Shown piece by piece: positions 1-13,200 of a DNA stretch of 64,000 nucleotides. The stretch's first letter is position 1; the number at the start of each line of letters is the position of its first letter. The notes under the pieces were generated by a model. It was not told where the DNA came from, did not search any database, and saw nothing but the letters and a program-made list of their open reading frames with translations. The stretch is taken from contig NW_026960610.1 in NCBI RefSeq assembly GCF_021018805.1, positions 1,984,001-2,048,000 on the forward strand, given 5' to 3'. This DNA is from Prinia subflava. Lineage: Eukaryota; Chordata; Aves; Passeriformes; Cisticolidae. Position numbers and translations under genes: made by a program.

Positions 1-16
1 TTTTTCTGATTTCCAG

Positions 17-3000
17 GATGGAAAGAGATGCAGCATTTGCACAGAAAAAAGCAGAGCGAGCTGTTCTGAGGGTTCACCTGAGAGAAAAGTACAGACTGCC
101 CAAGGTAAGCCTGCACCTCATGAGCTCATCTAGTCCAGAGACCAAATTTCAACCAATTTTAAACTGCCCATTCCTTTTTCTTTAGTGATCTTGGCACTGT
201 CAAATATTTCCAGGAAAACTAAAATATTGAAAGCAAAATCTTCAAGAAACTTATTTAAATTTTTTTTTTTAAATTATTGTGTTATTTTGTAAGCTTCTGC
301 CATGGGCAAGAGAGAGGTAATACAGGACAGAGTACTCTTTCCAGGAGTTTGGATCACACATTTGCTCTGACCTGTCACTACTGGGAAGATGTTGGCATAT
401 TTCATTTATATCCCTCGAGGATATGTGTGGTGGTTCTTAGCAATTTGAGAGTTTAATTTGTATTACTCACCTGCCAGCTCTGAGTCATTACCACTCATTT
501 TCTAATCAGTACTTTTCAGTGCTCTTTGATTAATTAAAATGGAGGAAGGTAAAGAATCCATCTCCTGTAAATTTAACTGCTAAAAAATGTAGTGCTTAAT
601 CCAAATAAGTCATTTAGGGACTCATCATCAACAGAAAGAGACCAGCACTTGTAGCCTCATGTAGTCAAACTTTTAAATAAGAATTTAAGGTGGAGTTGGG
701 TCACCTCCCAGTGGCTGTGTCTCTTCCAGAGGGAGGCCAGGTGACAGCTGATCTCATGTAAGATGTATTCCAGCCCTAAGAGCCTGGTTCTTCTGGTGGT
801 CTAGCTGGACAACATACCCTAAGGGTGAGTTTAATTACAGAAAGATTAATTATGCAAAAATATTAAGTCCAAGATTTTAAGTGATTGATTGGATTGGAGG
901 CCTAAGTCTCTAAACACTAGCATTTTAATTAGCAGCTGAGGCGTAAAATATCATTAAACTTTGCTTTCCTTTTGGAGGCATATGCTGAGACAGCTCCTGA
1001 GCAGCATTTACCCAGCATCTCACCAGAGCTTTCAGCTCCAAGCGGGGCTGCTTTGGAAAGTTCCAGGATACTTGAGTGCCCAGGTCTCAACTAAACATCA
1101 GTGGAGTTGGGTGTCTGGTTTTCAAATTCTCCCACTTGTAGTGCTTTTTTCAGCTCGAGATGGTGTCCAGGTCACCAGTCCCCCTTGGCTGAGCACCTCA
1201 TAGACACACAAGTATGCAGTGGTGATCTGACCCATCTCCAGCAGGATCTTGGCTTTGGCATGTACTAAGTGCTCTCTGGGGCCATATTTCAGTAATAACA
1301 ATAGGAGACTTGTCTCCAAGGTAGGAGGGTAGCTCTAAGCCAGAAAAAAAAATATTGCAGGGTATGTTTTTCTGCATTTGTTTCTCCCTACATAGCATTT
1401 CTTGATTTTCATCAGCCCTTATGAAAACATGTTATAGCAGGAAGAAAATGAAATTATTACATGCACGCTATATGTCCCTGAAAAAAAATTTCAGTGCTGT
1501 GATACAACATTCTGGCAGCAAAATGCTCTCAGACTTGTGATAATGCATTAAATATTTTGAAAATTGAAAGTCATTTCAGGTTGCCTAGTATGGGCTAGAA
1601 ACACTGAATATTACCAGTATCAATCACTAGCAAGCATTTTAAGTAAAAGCATGAAATTCAGGACTAAGCAGGGCCCCTTTTGCCATGAAAAATCTAAAGC
1701 TCCATACTATCTGGGCCAGATTTATGAGAGAAAGTAGACCCTTAATGAACCCAATCCTATTAACAGAGTTGTCAACTTAGGTTTGTCATCAGAAAGATGT
1801 TTTTAACCATGAGACATTTGATCTGTGGACAACTTTTTCATCTTTGGCATATTCAGTGCATCACATTCATACAAAAGAATAAAAAAAATATATAAGTACA
1901 GACATTAATATTTTAATAATAATATTGATTTTAAAAAAACTCACCAAACTCTCTTATCCACTTGCTGCCTTTTTTCTGAACTGGGATTCAGTAATAAATG
2001 AATTTCTGCAAGGTCTAAACACAGGGGCATGAGTTGATGGTAAGCTGTAGAAAAAGTGTCCCAATGTCAGGAGGGAGCAGTCCTCACCCACTAGCTCTGT
2101 GCTCCAAGCTGTGATCTCTGGATTCTCTGAGGGTGTTTCTGGGAAGGAAGGCTGCTGGTTCCAGCATTTGGCTCCTCGTACCTACTTGTGAGGTACCTGC
2201 AGCCCTTCAGTGACACAAGGATAGTGGTGCTGCTGTGTTGCTAATTTAAGTCCCACCTGCACGTCAAGGCAAGGTGAGCTCTGATTTTGTATGTTACTTG
2301 TGCATTATAGGTGATAAATCACAGGATAAGGTCTGGAGTCAGCTACCTAAGGATCTCTGCACATCAGCATGGGTAAATGTTATGACAGGCTAAGTTAGGC
2401 ATAAGGAAAGCAGTACATCACACAGCCATGGTGGAAAAGTTTGGTTCCCCTGTGGATTAGTCTGTGAGCTTTGATCTTTTTAGTTTACAAGCAGACTTCT
2501 TATAAGCAGTGTTAAACCAGCATTTGGTCTTCTTTGCCCCTTAATTTGCACAGAAGACTTTAACATCATTGTTCAGAGAACCAAAAGTGCCATTTAACAA
2601 GCAATACCAAAGTGATTTTCTCCCCATCTGGAGGGCGTAGTCTCCCATTGAGGGAGCTTGACAAAACTTCTAGTGAAAGAAGCTGTCTCTCCCTGAGGGA
2701 GATTGCTTTTCCTGACCGGCGGGCATGGAGCTGTCTAACGTTAAACTGTATCCTTTACCTGTGGGATCCAAAGAAGGAATTTCCCCTGTGATATCAGATG
2801 GTGACCATCTGCTGCTTGTACTACTTTAATCCTTCTTCCTCTCTCTCTTTCACCTTTTTTCTCATTTCTGTACACAATGCTACAAATTAAGTTGGTATCC
2901 TTGAACTGGACTTTTGCACCTTAATTTGGGCAGAAGACTTTACCATCAAATTGTAATAAAGCAGATATTTAGACGGTTTTCAGCTCACACTTACCTATGT

Positions 3001-6000
3001 ATCATGTATATGTTAAGAACTCTATTGTATCTATAGCAAAACAGATCTGGGACTGACTACATCAGATCCATAATCAGGGTCAAAAAATATTACCATGCAT
3101 TTGGACTCTATCGCCTATGCTGTTGAATTGTCAGAATAATGTCTGACCCGGTTTTGGTCTGGGCACTCTCCCAAGCAGTTCCCACGGCCACTTTGGGAGT
3201 TAGGACAGGCATTCCCAATCGGCAGTTAGATCGGATCACCCTCTTTGGTAGGGTGACAGAGTTCAATAGCATCCCAGTGGGTTTTTCCAGGCCAACTGGC
3301 CTTGGGGCAAAAGACCAGTGCCAGGCATATTTAATTTAGTAGAATAGATCTTGCTTCTGTGTTCGCTTTTCCATTTCAAATCAAAGTAAACAAGAATCAA
3401 ATGTTAAAAGTTTAGAAGGAAGAGAAGAGGCCATACATGTATCATGTGTTTCTTCTTGTTGAGCAACCCCACCCTGTTGAAGCTCATCTTAGGTCTATTT
3501 AAGCTAAATGTCAAGTGGGTAGAGGCAGGTGGCTTGGGCAGAATTGTACTGCTTTAGACTATATCTCAATATATTCTTTTTTTGGTCATAGAACACTTTG
3601 AAGTCCCAAACTGTTGCACATCACATCTCAGACTTCCATAGGACAGTGAGCTTTGGTGCAAGAACATGCTAGACAATTGTTCCCATTGCCAAACATGTGA
3701 ATCACTACAGTAGCATGCAGTGATGATGCCTTAAATTAAAAATCATTCTAAAGGAAAGAACGTGTGATTTTCTGATTAGGGGCACTTTTTCAGTAATCAC
3801 ATTTTTTTATCATCCTCCACTGCTACTGGTGAAGATTTCAAAAGGGCTAACTCCTCTGATAGCCATCAGTTGCTGAATAAAAGCTTAACACAATTTTTCC
3901 TGCTACACAATCAATAAAAAATACCTCTTCTGTTTGGGAGATACTTTCTAGCTCCCACAGATCTGACTGCAGCAACCCTTACCCAAAAAGGTGAAGAGAT
4001 GTCCTCACCCATTTTATCCACGTAGTAGTGGCAATCCTGCTAGAGCTCTCCACAGATTCACAGGAAATATGGGGGGAAATTGGATTAAAGGGAAATACAG
4101 TCATTGCAAACATAAAGTGTGGAAATATGGAACCATAAATAGTGGTTATGCAGCCAACCACCCCCAATCTGCCTGTCCTTGCTAAGGCCTCCAACAACAG
4201 ACATTGCTCATATATGTCCTTGCATTCATTCATCCTTTCATTCATGCAAAGCCTAGACCCCTCACTCTAAAAAACAGTTCCTGCTGATAGCATTGTTGCT
4301 TATTCATATCATGCCTTTGCTGCTGTCATGCTTAATTTTGGAGATGTAATGAGACATTAATGCTTATCTTTGATGTTTGAACTGTGTCAAAATATCTTGT
4401 TCTTCTGAACTCTGGATCCATGAGAATCCACCAGAAAACGTGAACAAAATCACCATTGTTTGAAAAATGGACATAATCCCACTGATGGAGTGTTTCAGTG
4501 GGCAGGCAGGAAGCAAGTGTGTAGTGCTTACTGCATCTCAGGCCTTTTAATTGCTTAACCAGTTTCTTCTCCTGTCTCCTTTTGCTTTCTCAGACTCACA
4601 ACCAACCTTCCTCTTCTCTTTTGTTATCCAAGTCCTTCTATTACCCCACTTACCAGCACTGCAACACTGATTATGTGCCAGGCAGCCCTAGAGAGGCCAA
4701 CCAAAGACCTAGACAGAGTTTAGAGATGGTTTGGGAAGATGGGGGACCCTTTTTCCAGTAATTAATTCTGAAGTTTAATGCATCTTTCTTCCAGAAGGCT
4801 TCAGTTTAGTGCTGATACCTAAAAATCCCCCCCACACCCCCTCCAGCAATTGAATAAGGAAATGATACCACAACTTTTCTAAAGGTCTTGTTTCATTGAC
4901 CAGAAGCTGACAGGCACAGCAGCTGACAGGCTCGGTAGTGTCCTGCAGCATGGTTTTGGGGGATACAAATAACTTGGTGTCTTGGTTTGAGAATACAGGT
5001 GTCTGCCAGGGAAAACTGGAATTTCCCTTGGAATGGAGAATGTAAACCCCTCTCCCTCTAAATTATAATTTTGCAGTTAAAGGTTTTCAGGCAAAGCTTT
5101 GGGAAATGGAATAACAGTTCTTTACTAGGAATATTAAAAATACAAATGTAGTAGTACAAAACCAAACAAACAAGCAAACAAACAAGCAAACAAACAAAAA
5201 AACCCAAACTAGAAACCCTGACAGAGTCAGAAATACGACCTGGCACCCTGTTGGTAAAGGTGTTGGAAGCAGTCCAAATAAATCCTCCTGGTGGATGAGA
5301 TGTGGTTCTGTTGGAGTAGAGATGATACTGTAGAAAGGTCCAGTGCTGGCGAGATGGGTCCAGTCTTCCTCTGGGAATCCAGTGGAAAACAGGCTGCCTG
5401 GTGGTCCTATGGCTCAGTTTTTATCTTGGTAGGAATGATTGGCTCTCCCCACTGGGTGGAGCATCTCACAATGGGATTATGTAATATGTCATTGGTGAGC
5501 CTTAACGGCCCATTACCAGAAGATATTCCCCCCAGAGGGTGGACAGTGGTGAAAGAGATAAGAAACACTGCCCCACCTGGTTTTAACAGCTGGCCTATTA
5601 TCAGAAGGCATCTGCCCCCCTCCCCCCCGAGTTACAAGAGATAAAGAAAAACATCTCCCCAGCTGCTTTCAACAGATGAACTAGAATACACATTTTTTGG
5701 TTACATAACCCAAGACACTTGGAATGGAACTCCTGCGGTATCACCATGGCAAAGATTTCTAAAATAGCAAGTGACACTCAGGGCTTCAGTTTTGACAGTG
5801 CTGAAGCCCTTTAAAGAAATATTACTGACATTGCCCAAAAAATCTTAGAACTTTCACGGAGGCTGATTGAGGCCCTGAATTCACAAGTTGCATCCAAAAA
5901 AATTGAGTGAAAAATCTGTGCATCTGTTTTGGTTCTCCCTAAAACCAAAAAAAAAAACAAAACAAGAGGCTCATTGGTAGACCCTGGGAGAGCAGAAATA

Positions 6001-6260
6001 CTCTCATCTGCTGGTTTTGTTTCCTGCTTTAGAGTGAATTGGATGAGAATCAAATACAGATGGCTGGAGATGATGTGGGGTTGCCAGAAGACCTTCAGAA
6101 GATGGTGGCAGAAGATCAGGAAGAGGAAGAGGACAAGGACTCTATCCTGGGCCAGCTGCAGAACATCCAGAACATGGACATGGATGCCATCAAAGAAAAG
6201 GCACAAGCCACTTTCACTGAGATGAAACAGGCAGCTGAGCAGAAATGTTCCATGATGTAG
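17..6260 (+). CDS. CPLX4: Complexin-4, 3' part (last two coding exons)
   Basis: Complexins bind the assembled SNARE complex and tune vesicle fusion; CPLX3/4 are the retinal ribbon-synapse forms. Coding exons read here are 17-104 and 6033-6260 (stop TAG 6258-6260). The first begins after an AG acceptor with one base finishing a split codon, and ends CCCAAG|GTAAGC. It encodes the central SNARE-binding helix ([11 protein letters not shown]... to KYRLPK, 29 residues). The second follows TTTAG and encodes 75 residues with an acidic DQEEEEDKD stretch and a C-terminal CSMM CaaX box, the farnesylation signal that separates CPLX3/4 from CPLX1/2. The N-terminal part (about 55 residues in the human protein) lies left of the window. 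The 5.9-kb intron carries a solo LTR. Choice of CPLX4 over CPLX3 rests on the residue match to human CPLX4 as I recall it and on RAX lying next door. Confidence 0.95.
105..4972 (+). other. CPLX4 intron, left part
   Basis: This is intron between the two CPLX4 exons seen here. I see no further exon. Short open frames are not supported by splice sites or recognisable protein. About 2.5-3.35 kb looks repeat-like (a 30-bp imperfect direct repeat and AT-rich text) but I cannot assign a family. Confidence 0.7.
4978..5717 (+). mobile_element. Solo LTR, family A (5-bp TSD)
   Basis: The 740-bp element starts TGTCTTGGTTTG and ends CCCAAGACA, so it has TG...CA ends, and is flanked by the 5-bp direct repeat CTTGG (4973-4977 and 5718-5722). 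A 5-bp duplication is typical of ERVL-like elements. The same LTR, split and in reverse, is at 62574-63210 plus about 44290-44381. No internal retroviral sequence is present, so it is a solo LTR inside the CPLX4 intron. Open frames within it are incidental. Confidence 0.9.
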
Positions 6261-6644
6261 AAGAGCCACCACTGCCCAAGGGCTGTAACTTCAGTCTTGT
6301 GTTGCTGGGGCTGCAGAGGGAGAGCAGGCAGAGGGATGCATGTAGCTCTATAGCATTCAGTGTAAATATAGAAAAGTGATGAGAGAGAGACTTAAAACCC
6401 TGAGGGAAGAGTAAAAATTTACCTGCTGGGACTGCCTGGAAGGAAGTTAGAACTGATCCTCACTTTTGAACATAACTTTTTCCCCCATAGAAAAAATGGC
6501 TTTTAAAAAGTTAATATTGGGGGGAAAATGTGCCTTTTTCCATTTTTTCCATGTGACTGAAATGCTATTAAATGTGTATGTTTGAACAAAATTTTACTTC
6601 TGATATCACACAGAGGTAACTGCTCATTTAATCCTGCTTACAGA

Positions 6645-6650
6645 AATAAA
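6645..6650 (+). terminator. CPLX4 poly(A) signal
   Basis: AATAAA lies 385 nt after the CPLX4 stop codon. It is the only canonical hexamer before the downstream LTR, whose target-site duplication begins 24 nt later, about where cleavage would be expected. Confidence 0.75.
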
Positions 6651-6678
6651 CACGTAAATTTCTTAAAAAACATGTCTG

Positions 6679-7510
6679 TGTCCTGGTTTGAAAGACAGGT
6701 ATCTGCTAGGAAGGGGGCAGGACCTCCCTAGAGATGGAGAATTCGAATCCCTTCCCTCCAAATTATTCTAATTTAGAAAATTAAAGGGGCTTTCAGACAG
6801 AGGTATGGGGATAGGAATAACAGTTCTTTACTAGTATATATGACAAAACAAACAAACAAACAACAACAACTACAGCATTAATAATAAATAGAACCAAGAA
6901 CCTTGAGGGCTTTCTTTCACAAAAAGCCCGGGGCAGTTTGATCTCGGTGCCCCTGCAGGACTCCGAGAGGCTGAGCTGGAACGGGGGAAAGTCCCGGGCT
7001 GGTGGATGAGATGAGGAGCTCTGCGCTGGTAGCTGGAATGGCAGGGGATGTCCCGGCAGGGCTGCACAGTGCAGGGCTACAGAGTAGAAGGAAAGCCTCA
7101 AAGCTCCGAAGAAGCAGCGGTGGTGGGGGGAGGGCTGGAGAAAAACAAGCTCAGGATTCCCGGGTACACAAGCAGATGATGGTAGATTTCCCAGGACGAA
7201 GCAGAGGCAGAGTGATGGCCGTGAACTCTTCCTGCAGCGAGGGGCAGCGTGACTGTCTTCCTCGATGCTGAGAGCAAGAGTGAGCCCCCCCCCCCCCAGC
7301 TCTGTCTTTTTACCTTTCCCAAAGCTCGCGTTATCTCTCCCCTCTGAGGGACACTCCCAGAGACTTAAAAACAATAGGTGTAGCCTTGTGCTGCCATGTC
7401 CTTCAACTACTCTCTTTGTTCTGGCTAAGTACTGTCATCAAGGTTTCTTAGAAACTTATGGGAAAAAAATTCTGTAAGTGAAAAAAAAAAGGCAAATCTA
7501 ACCCCCAACA
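6679..7510 (+). mobile_element. Solo LTR, family B (related to A)
   Basis: The 832-bp element starts TGTCCTGGTTTG and ends CCCCCAACA with 5-bp TSD GTCTG at 6674-6678 and 7511-7515. Its first 170 bp align by eye with family A (the 'ggaataacagttctttacta' stretch is shared), but the middle differs. It is inserted directly behind the CPLX4 poly(A) signal. A 193-residue open frame on the opposite strand is an LTR artefact. Confidence 0.88.
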
Positions 7511-7515
7511 GTCTG

Positions 7516-8195
7516 TTTCAAACATCTTGAGGCAAACACAGTGTTCAGGTATTGATATTTGCTGCAAAACCTTTATTTTTTAAAATCATCTCTGTACTAA
7601 GTGTAGCAAAAGGCAAAAAGTGAAGCATGTAACTCAACAGCTTGGGTCAAAAATGTCATATACACTGAGTGGGGACTTGTAGGAAAGTAAGGCTTGGTGG
7701 CTCTCAGTGAGCCCTGCTCTTGAGCACTGCAGGCTTCTCCAGTCTGCTTTCATTTCCCAGCCTCTCAAAGACACTTCAAACATCAAGGGACAGCACTAGC
7801 CCTCTGCTTGTCTGCTCTGGAGTTTGGGGTACCAGCACAAGGCTAAAATCAGCTCCCCACGCTGATTCTGGGAGTTGTCTCCATTGAAGGCTAAACATGG
7901 AGGGTTATACCAGGGTAGAGCACCTAAACCTGAGGAAAGGCATAGCTCTCACTAATGTTAAATCTGCCTGTGTCTATGGGACATGCAGGCTGCTACTCTC
8001 AAGGAATTCTATAAAATGAATGGCTTTGTAAGTTCTCCAAGAGCTAGCCTGGGAATTAAATTTGGAAATGAGCATGTGTAGCACCTTCCTACAGGTTTAT
8101 AAGTCTCTCTCTCTCTCTTTCTGTCTCCAGCCAATCAAGTAAAAATATTAATTTTAAATTAACAAATGCACTAAGTATAATTTATCTCCTTTCTT
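7516..8195. other. CPLX4-RAX intergenic, first part
   Basis: No coding exon, RNA gene or recognisable repeat is visible here apart from a short (CT)n run near 8106-8125. Confidence 0.6.
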
Positions 8196-8740
8196 TCTCC
8201 TCTCCTCTCCTCTCCTCTCCTCTCCTCTCCTCTCCTCTCCTCTCCTCTCCTCTCCTCTCCTCTCCTCTCCTCTCCTCTCCTCTCCTCTCCTCTCCTCTCC
8301 TCTCCTCTCCTCTCCTCTCCTCTCCTCTCCTCTCCTCTCCTCTCCTCTCCTCTCCTCTCCTCTCCTCTCCTCTCCTCTCCTCTCCTCTCCTCTCCTCTCC
8401 TCTCCTCTCCCCTCCCCTCCCCTCCCCTCCCCTCCCCTCCCCTCCCCTCCCCTCCCCTCCCCTCCCCTCCCCTCCCCTCCCCTCCCCTCCCCTCCCCTCC
8501 CCTCCCCTCCCCTCCCCTCCCCTCCCCTCCCCTCCCCTCCCCTCCTCTCCCCTCCTCTCCTCTCCTCTCCTCTCCTCTCCTCTCCTCTCCTCTCCTCTCC
8601 TCTCCTCTCCTCTCCTCTCCTCTCCTCTCCTCTCCTCTCCTCTCCTCTCCTCTCCTCTCCTCTCCTCTCCTCTCCTCTCCTCTCCTCTCCTCTCCTCTCC
8701 TCTCCTCTCCTCTCCTCTCCTCTCCTCTCCTCTCCTCTCC
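8196..8740. repeat. (TCTCC)n / (CCTCC)n pentanucleotide array
   Basis: About 109 tandem 5-bp units run without a break. The outer blocks (about 8196-8410 and 8556-8740) are TCTCC; the core (about 8411-8555) is CCTCC with two mixed units at its right edge. One strand is pure pyrimidine for over 540 bp. The period of five leaves long open frames of repeating RGEER on the minus strand; these are not genes. Confidence 0.98.
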
Positions 8741-9616
8741 TTCCTTGATCTTGGCCTCAGGTATTGGTTTGTGAAGTGCACAAGATACAACCACAGCACA
8801 CTCCAGGTGTGAAAACCACTCTGTGCTGAGCCTCCTTTGCCTGCTTTGGGTCATGTACTCCAGCCCCATAGAGCAGTGGGGACTCTGCCAAGCCCCAGGG
8901 AGTTACAGGACTTTGTGGAGAGAAGTTAGGTCTCACAATGGATCCTGGAAGGTCCCATCACCACCAGGGAGGAATTGCCTCCAGGAAGAGGCACAGGAGA
9001 AGTCTGGATAACATAGGTTCCACAGGTAAAGCAATGGTTGCAGCAGGCAGCCCACCAAGCCTGAGCAGCACAGAGCATCTTCCCATACTTTCCTGGGATG
9101 GTCCCTGTCCCTGCAGAGGGGTCAGCAGTCACCCACAGCTACATGAGGACAGGAACAAGGGGCAGACAGACACAGCATCTAATGGAGGATGTGAGCATGT
9201 GCTAAGCCTGCAGTGTTTTACTGGTCACTTGGAAAGGAGGCCAAATCCTCCTTTTGGCAAAGTCACCTCTGCGGTGAGGCAGAGAGAAGGGCAAGGGAGA
9301 GAGGTTCCCCTCCCTCCTGCTCCAACAGTTGCTGGGTGCCAAGGTGGCAAGGGAAAGTCCCCCTACCACCTCCTGGTGCACTGGCACAGACACTGACATA
9401 CAGAAAAAGGCCAGAGAAAAGCTGCTGCCTTTAAAAAGCTCACTACCACTGACAGTCACAGTGGTGCCTGCCTCCATGTCTGCAAAAAAACAGGGAGGGC
9501 AGCATGGTGTGTTCATCACATATGGATTGTGATTGACTAAGGCAAATTACATTTATTTGGCAAATACATTTATTTCTATGTCTTTTAACTATTTTTGACT
9601 AGAATCCTTTGTCACA

Positions 9617-10250
9617 TGTGAAAAATGCATATTATATGTCTCTAGTCAGTTATTTACTATATGTATTATGCTAGGTTGAAAAGTTATGCTGTATTAACAT
9701 TTGAATAATATAGTGAATGTAGTTTTGTAATTAACATTAAGCTGTAGTAATCAAAAATAAAAACTATGTGTGTGAGATATTTTTAGCTCAAGAGAAAGAG
9801 AAGATAACCAGGAAATTCTTCGCACAGAGATAACAATTACAGAAACCCCTAAATTTTCCAGAGAGAGAGAGATGTATGCCTTCCTGATCAACAGAGACCA
9901 TCACTTCAAGCCGGACCCAGACTCAAAGGCGCCTGGGGAGATTAGCAGAGGGTTTTAGACAAGGACCAGATAACTTGTTTTGTTTTAAATAAAATACGCA
10001 TAATCATGAAGTAACTCCTCTTAAGAGGAAAATTCTACTATAACAGGGTCCTTCTCCTAGCTGACTTTTGTCTAGGGAGAGGGGACCCAGCCCGGGCTGT
10101 ACTCTTTGCTATTATTGTCTCAGTAATTGTCCTAACTCTAAATTGTTTAACCTTTATTATTGTATTTGTATTACTATTTTTTTATATAACCATTTTTATT
10201 TGTATTAAATTTTCATAAATTTCAAAAGCGAGTGATTGGCGTTTATTACA
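9617..10250 (+). mobile_element. Solo LTR, family E-like (5-bp TSD TCACA)
   Basis: The 634-bp element begins TGTGAAAAATGC and ends GGCGTTTATTACA, flanked by TCACA at 9612-9616 and 10251-10255. Both ends resemble the five LTRs at 36.6-41.5 kb (TGTGAAAAATATGG... and GGCATTTATAACA). No internal retroviral sequence is seen. Confidence 0.82.
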
Positions 10251-10255
10251 TCACA

Positions 10256-13200
10256 TTTCAAGTTGATTTGCCAGTTTTTCCCTAAGGTTTCTGCTGAGCA
10301 CACAAGCACTTTCTAAAAACACTCCTCCCAACAATATGCTAAATGTTGTAGGTAGTTTCTAGTTTTCCTGAACACATTCCGTTTGCTAACAGTAAAATGA
10401 AGCTGAGATTCCTTCCTACAAATAGAGCTTGGGAAAGTTCTTTCATCAATCACTCTTCAAATACAAACTGAACAGACTTGCTTGAAAACCTGTTATCCAA
10501 TATTTTCCCCATTGTAGCATTAAGAAAATAACCATTTTCTTCTCGCTCATTTCTTTCTTACCTAAGAAACACAGAGTTGACAAGTTCTGAACTTCCTTGC
10601 TTTTTCCAGAGGAAGTCCTAGTGCTTTAAATGGCTCTCATCCAACAAGTATTTTCTTTAGTGAAGAAAACCTATTTTCAGCAGGTCCCTCAAGCATCACA
10701 GCTATTTTGCCTAAAACCACCAAGACTTCAGATCCGATTTCTTTCTCTTGGGATTCTGCTCTCACATGGCACCACAGAATCTAATTATCTATGTGGAAAG
10801 ACAAGTGGAGTCTTTTAGGAGGTCTTTACATAAAGTAGATAAAATAGTCACCAGCTCAGCTCAATCAGCCTGAGGTTTGTGCGGCTCAATGCATTTCCCT
10901 CTGCATTGGTATATATCTGGGTGGTATCTCCACACAGTTGTGTTGCTTTACAGACTGAATTGTCCTATCTATAAAACACCAAAAAACACCAAAATAAACA
11001 AGCCTAAGGGTTTTGACCTTTGAATTAAAATATGCCTGGGACATCCCGAAAATCTTACTGAAAGCATCTGGTGCTTTAAAGGATCTAATTAAATTTGTCA
11101 GCAGATATAGGATCAGCATTTTCACAGTTTAAAGGGTCAGAGAAGAAAGTACAGTCACAATCACCAAACAAACGATTAATGAGATTCCAAAAAAATGTTA
11201 AGGCTGGCAGAGACAAGTGGGACTGGGAGGTGGCTTGGGACTGGTGCAGGATGGGAGCCCAGACCCATTGAAGTGCTGCTGGCACAGGAGTGAGTTGCTT
11301 TAGGCACCACTGTTAGACCAGAGCTACCATATTCAGTCTGGAGTGGCAGAGCCAGGGAAGGGTGGCAAATCTGTGCTGCCTTCAGCAGGAGCCTGATCTT
11401 CAGCTTGCCGGAGGTGGCTGCCTGCTCCTGGCAGCACCTGCAGGGCTCATCCCTCCAGCACCAGCTTTTCCCATCTTCAGCCACCAGCCACAGGCCTTGG
11501 GAGGCACATGAGTAGGAGTTGGTGGGCCCACCTCAGGTACATGCAGCTCTCAAGGTGCTTAGCCCTGGGAACAGGTCACAGTGGAGCCACTGAATGTGTG
11601 CATGTGCACGTGTGCTGGTGAGTCTGAGAATGTGTCCATATCTGTGCACAAATGCACATGTACATGTGTGCATGCAGTTATGCACGTGTGAGAATGGACA
11701 GGGACATGTCGGTGTTTCCATGTGTCTTTGTCAGGAGCAGATTAAAGGGTTAGGTCACATGGCAGCTACTGCTGGATGGCCCCTACCTGGGATTTGGGTT
11801 CTTAGAGTTAATAGGATCTCTGGATCTCAAGACCATCATCCTATCAAGATAAATGTCTCTAGTGCCCACTTTTAAGCAATCTGAATTCAATTAGGCTAAT
11901 TGGAAAACAAGTAAAGAAGGATTGCATTAATATAGCCTTACAGCATGAACCTCCCCTCCCTCCCTCCGAGCGTGGCAAGCCTAAATGCTGGCGCCCTCGC
12001 ATCCAGTCTGTGGTGCTCCCACCAGAAAGGGCTGCCTGGCTCCCACAGCCTATTCCATACCCACAGCCCAGACAGACAGCGGGACAGCAAGATCTCCGTG
12101 CAACTCCTGGGTGCCAGACCAGACCCTGGGAGGTGGAGAAAACACAGCTGATTCTCCTGGGCAGATCAAGCAAAGTCTCAGCAGAAAAACAAGGAAGGTG
12201 TGAGTGATGCAGTGACAGGAGGAGGCAGCATCTTCCTCATGCATTATGCTTTCAAGAAGGTTCTGAAACTGCACCCTTAGGAATTTTTTGGGAGGAAAAA
12301 AAGCGAATCCTTTTTTTGTTGTTTTTAACAATTTGCTGGATGATACAGAGCATGCAAACTGCAGGAGGGTACAGGTTCCCTCTAGGTGAATATTTACTCC
12401 TTTTCCTTGCTTCCCTCCTGTTGATTTGCAGTCTGACCTTGGAAGTCCCATTTATCTTTCAGGGAGGCCCTCCCTGCTGCACATTTTTGGTCTGGAGAGT
12501 GATGTCTTTCCTGCAGCATGACTTCAGCTTCAAATCTCTGCTCTGCAAGGCAGTAATTATTTCATCTGGACATAAAGAAAAGGCAGAGGAGAAAAGGAAG
12601 CAGGAATCTGTGGCATTTTATGGTGCTGATTTCATTGTGTGAAACTATGTCCCATGCATATGTCTCAACAGCGACTACAGGATGAAAACTATTTCCCTTT
12701 AGTCTTCACTGTACATGTACAGGAAGGAGGTACAGCAGACAGCTGCACTTTACAGATAGTCCATCTTGAGAACTTTTGCTACTTTCCAAGCATAACTTCA
12801 GAAATTTTAATAATACATTGCAAAAAAATAAAAAAGGTGATGGAATGGGGGTATCCCTTGGAAAGGCAAGTAACAAACCCTGTCTGTTTCATGCCCTAAT
12901 GAATACTCTCAAATTTGATTCTGGTTGCCCCCATAAGTTTCCCAAGGTCAACGGTCTTTGCAAAGCTGTGATGTACCACAGGATCAGTTTCTGAGGCTTC
13001 ATAGTAATACGATACATATCCCAGAGGGCTGCAAAGGATTCAACTGACAGCCAGGACATCAGACCCAAAGGGAAATGTTCTGTTACCGTTCTTTGCCTAT
13101 CTAAACCCTCTGTGTAATCAAAGGAACCATTAGACTTCTTCCCTCCCTGGAGCACTGTAATGCCTCATGCGTGTCACAGTCTGTGTCTGAAGCATGGCAA

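Noticed and set aside
6793..7374. 193-codon minus-strand frame
   Set aside because: Falls wholly inside solo LTR B.
8171..8869. 205-232 codon minus-strand frames of RGEER repeats
   Set aside because: A 5-bp repeat with no stop in any phase gives open frames automatically; no start context or other support.
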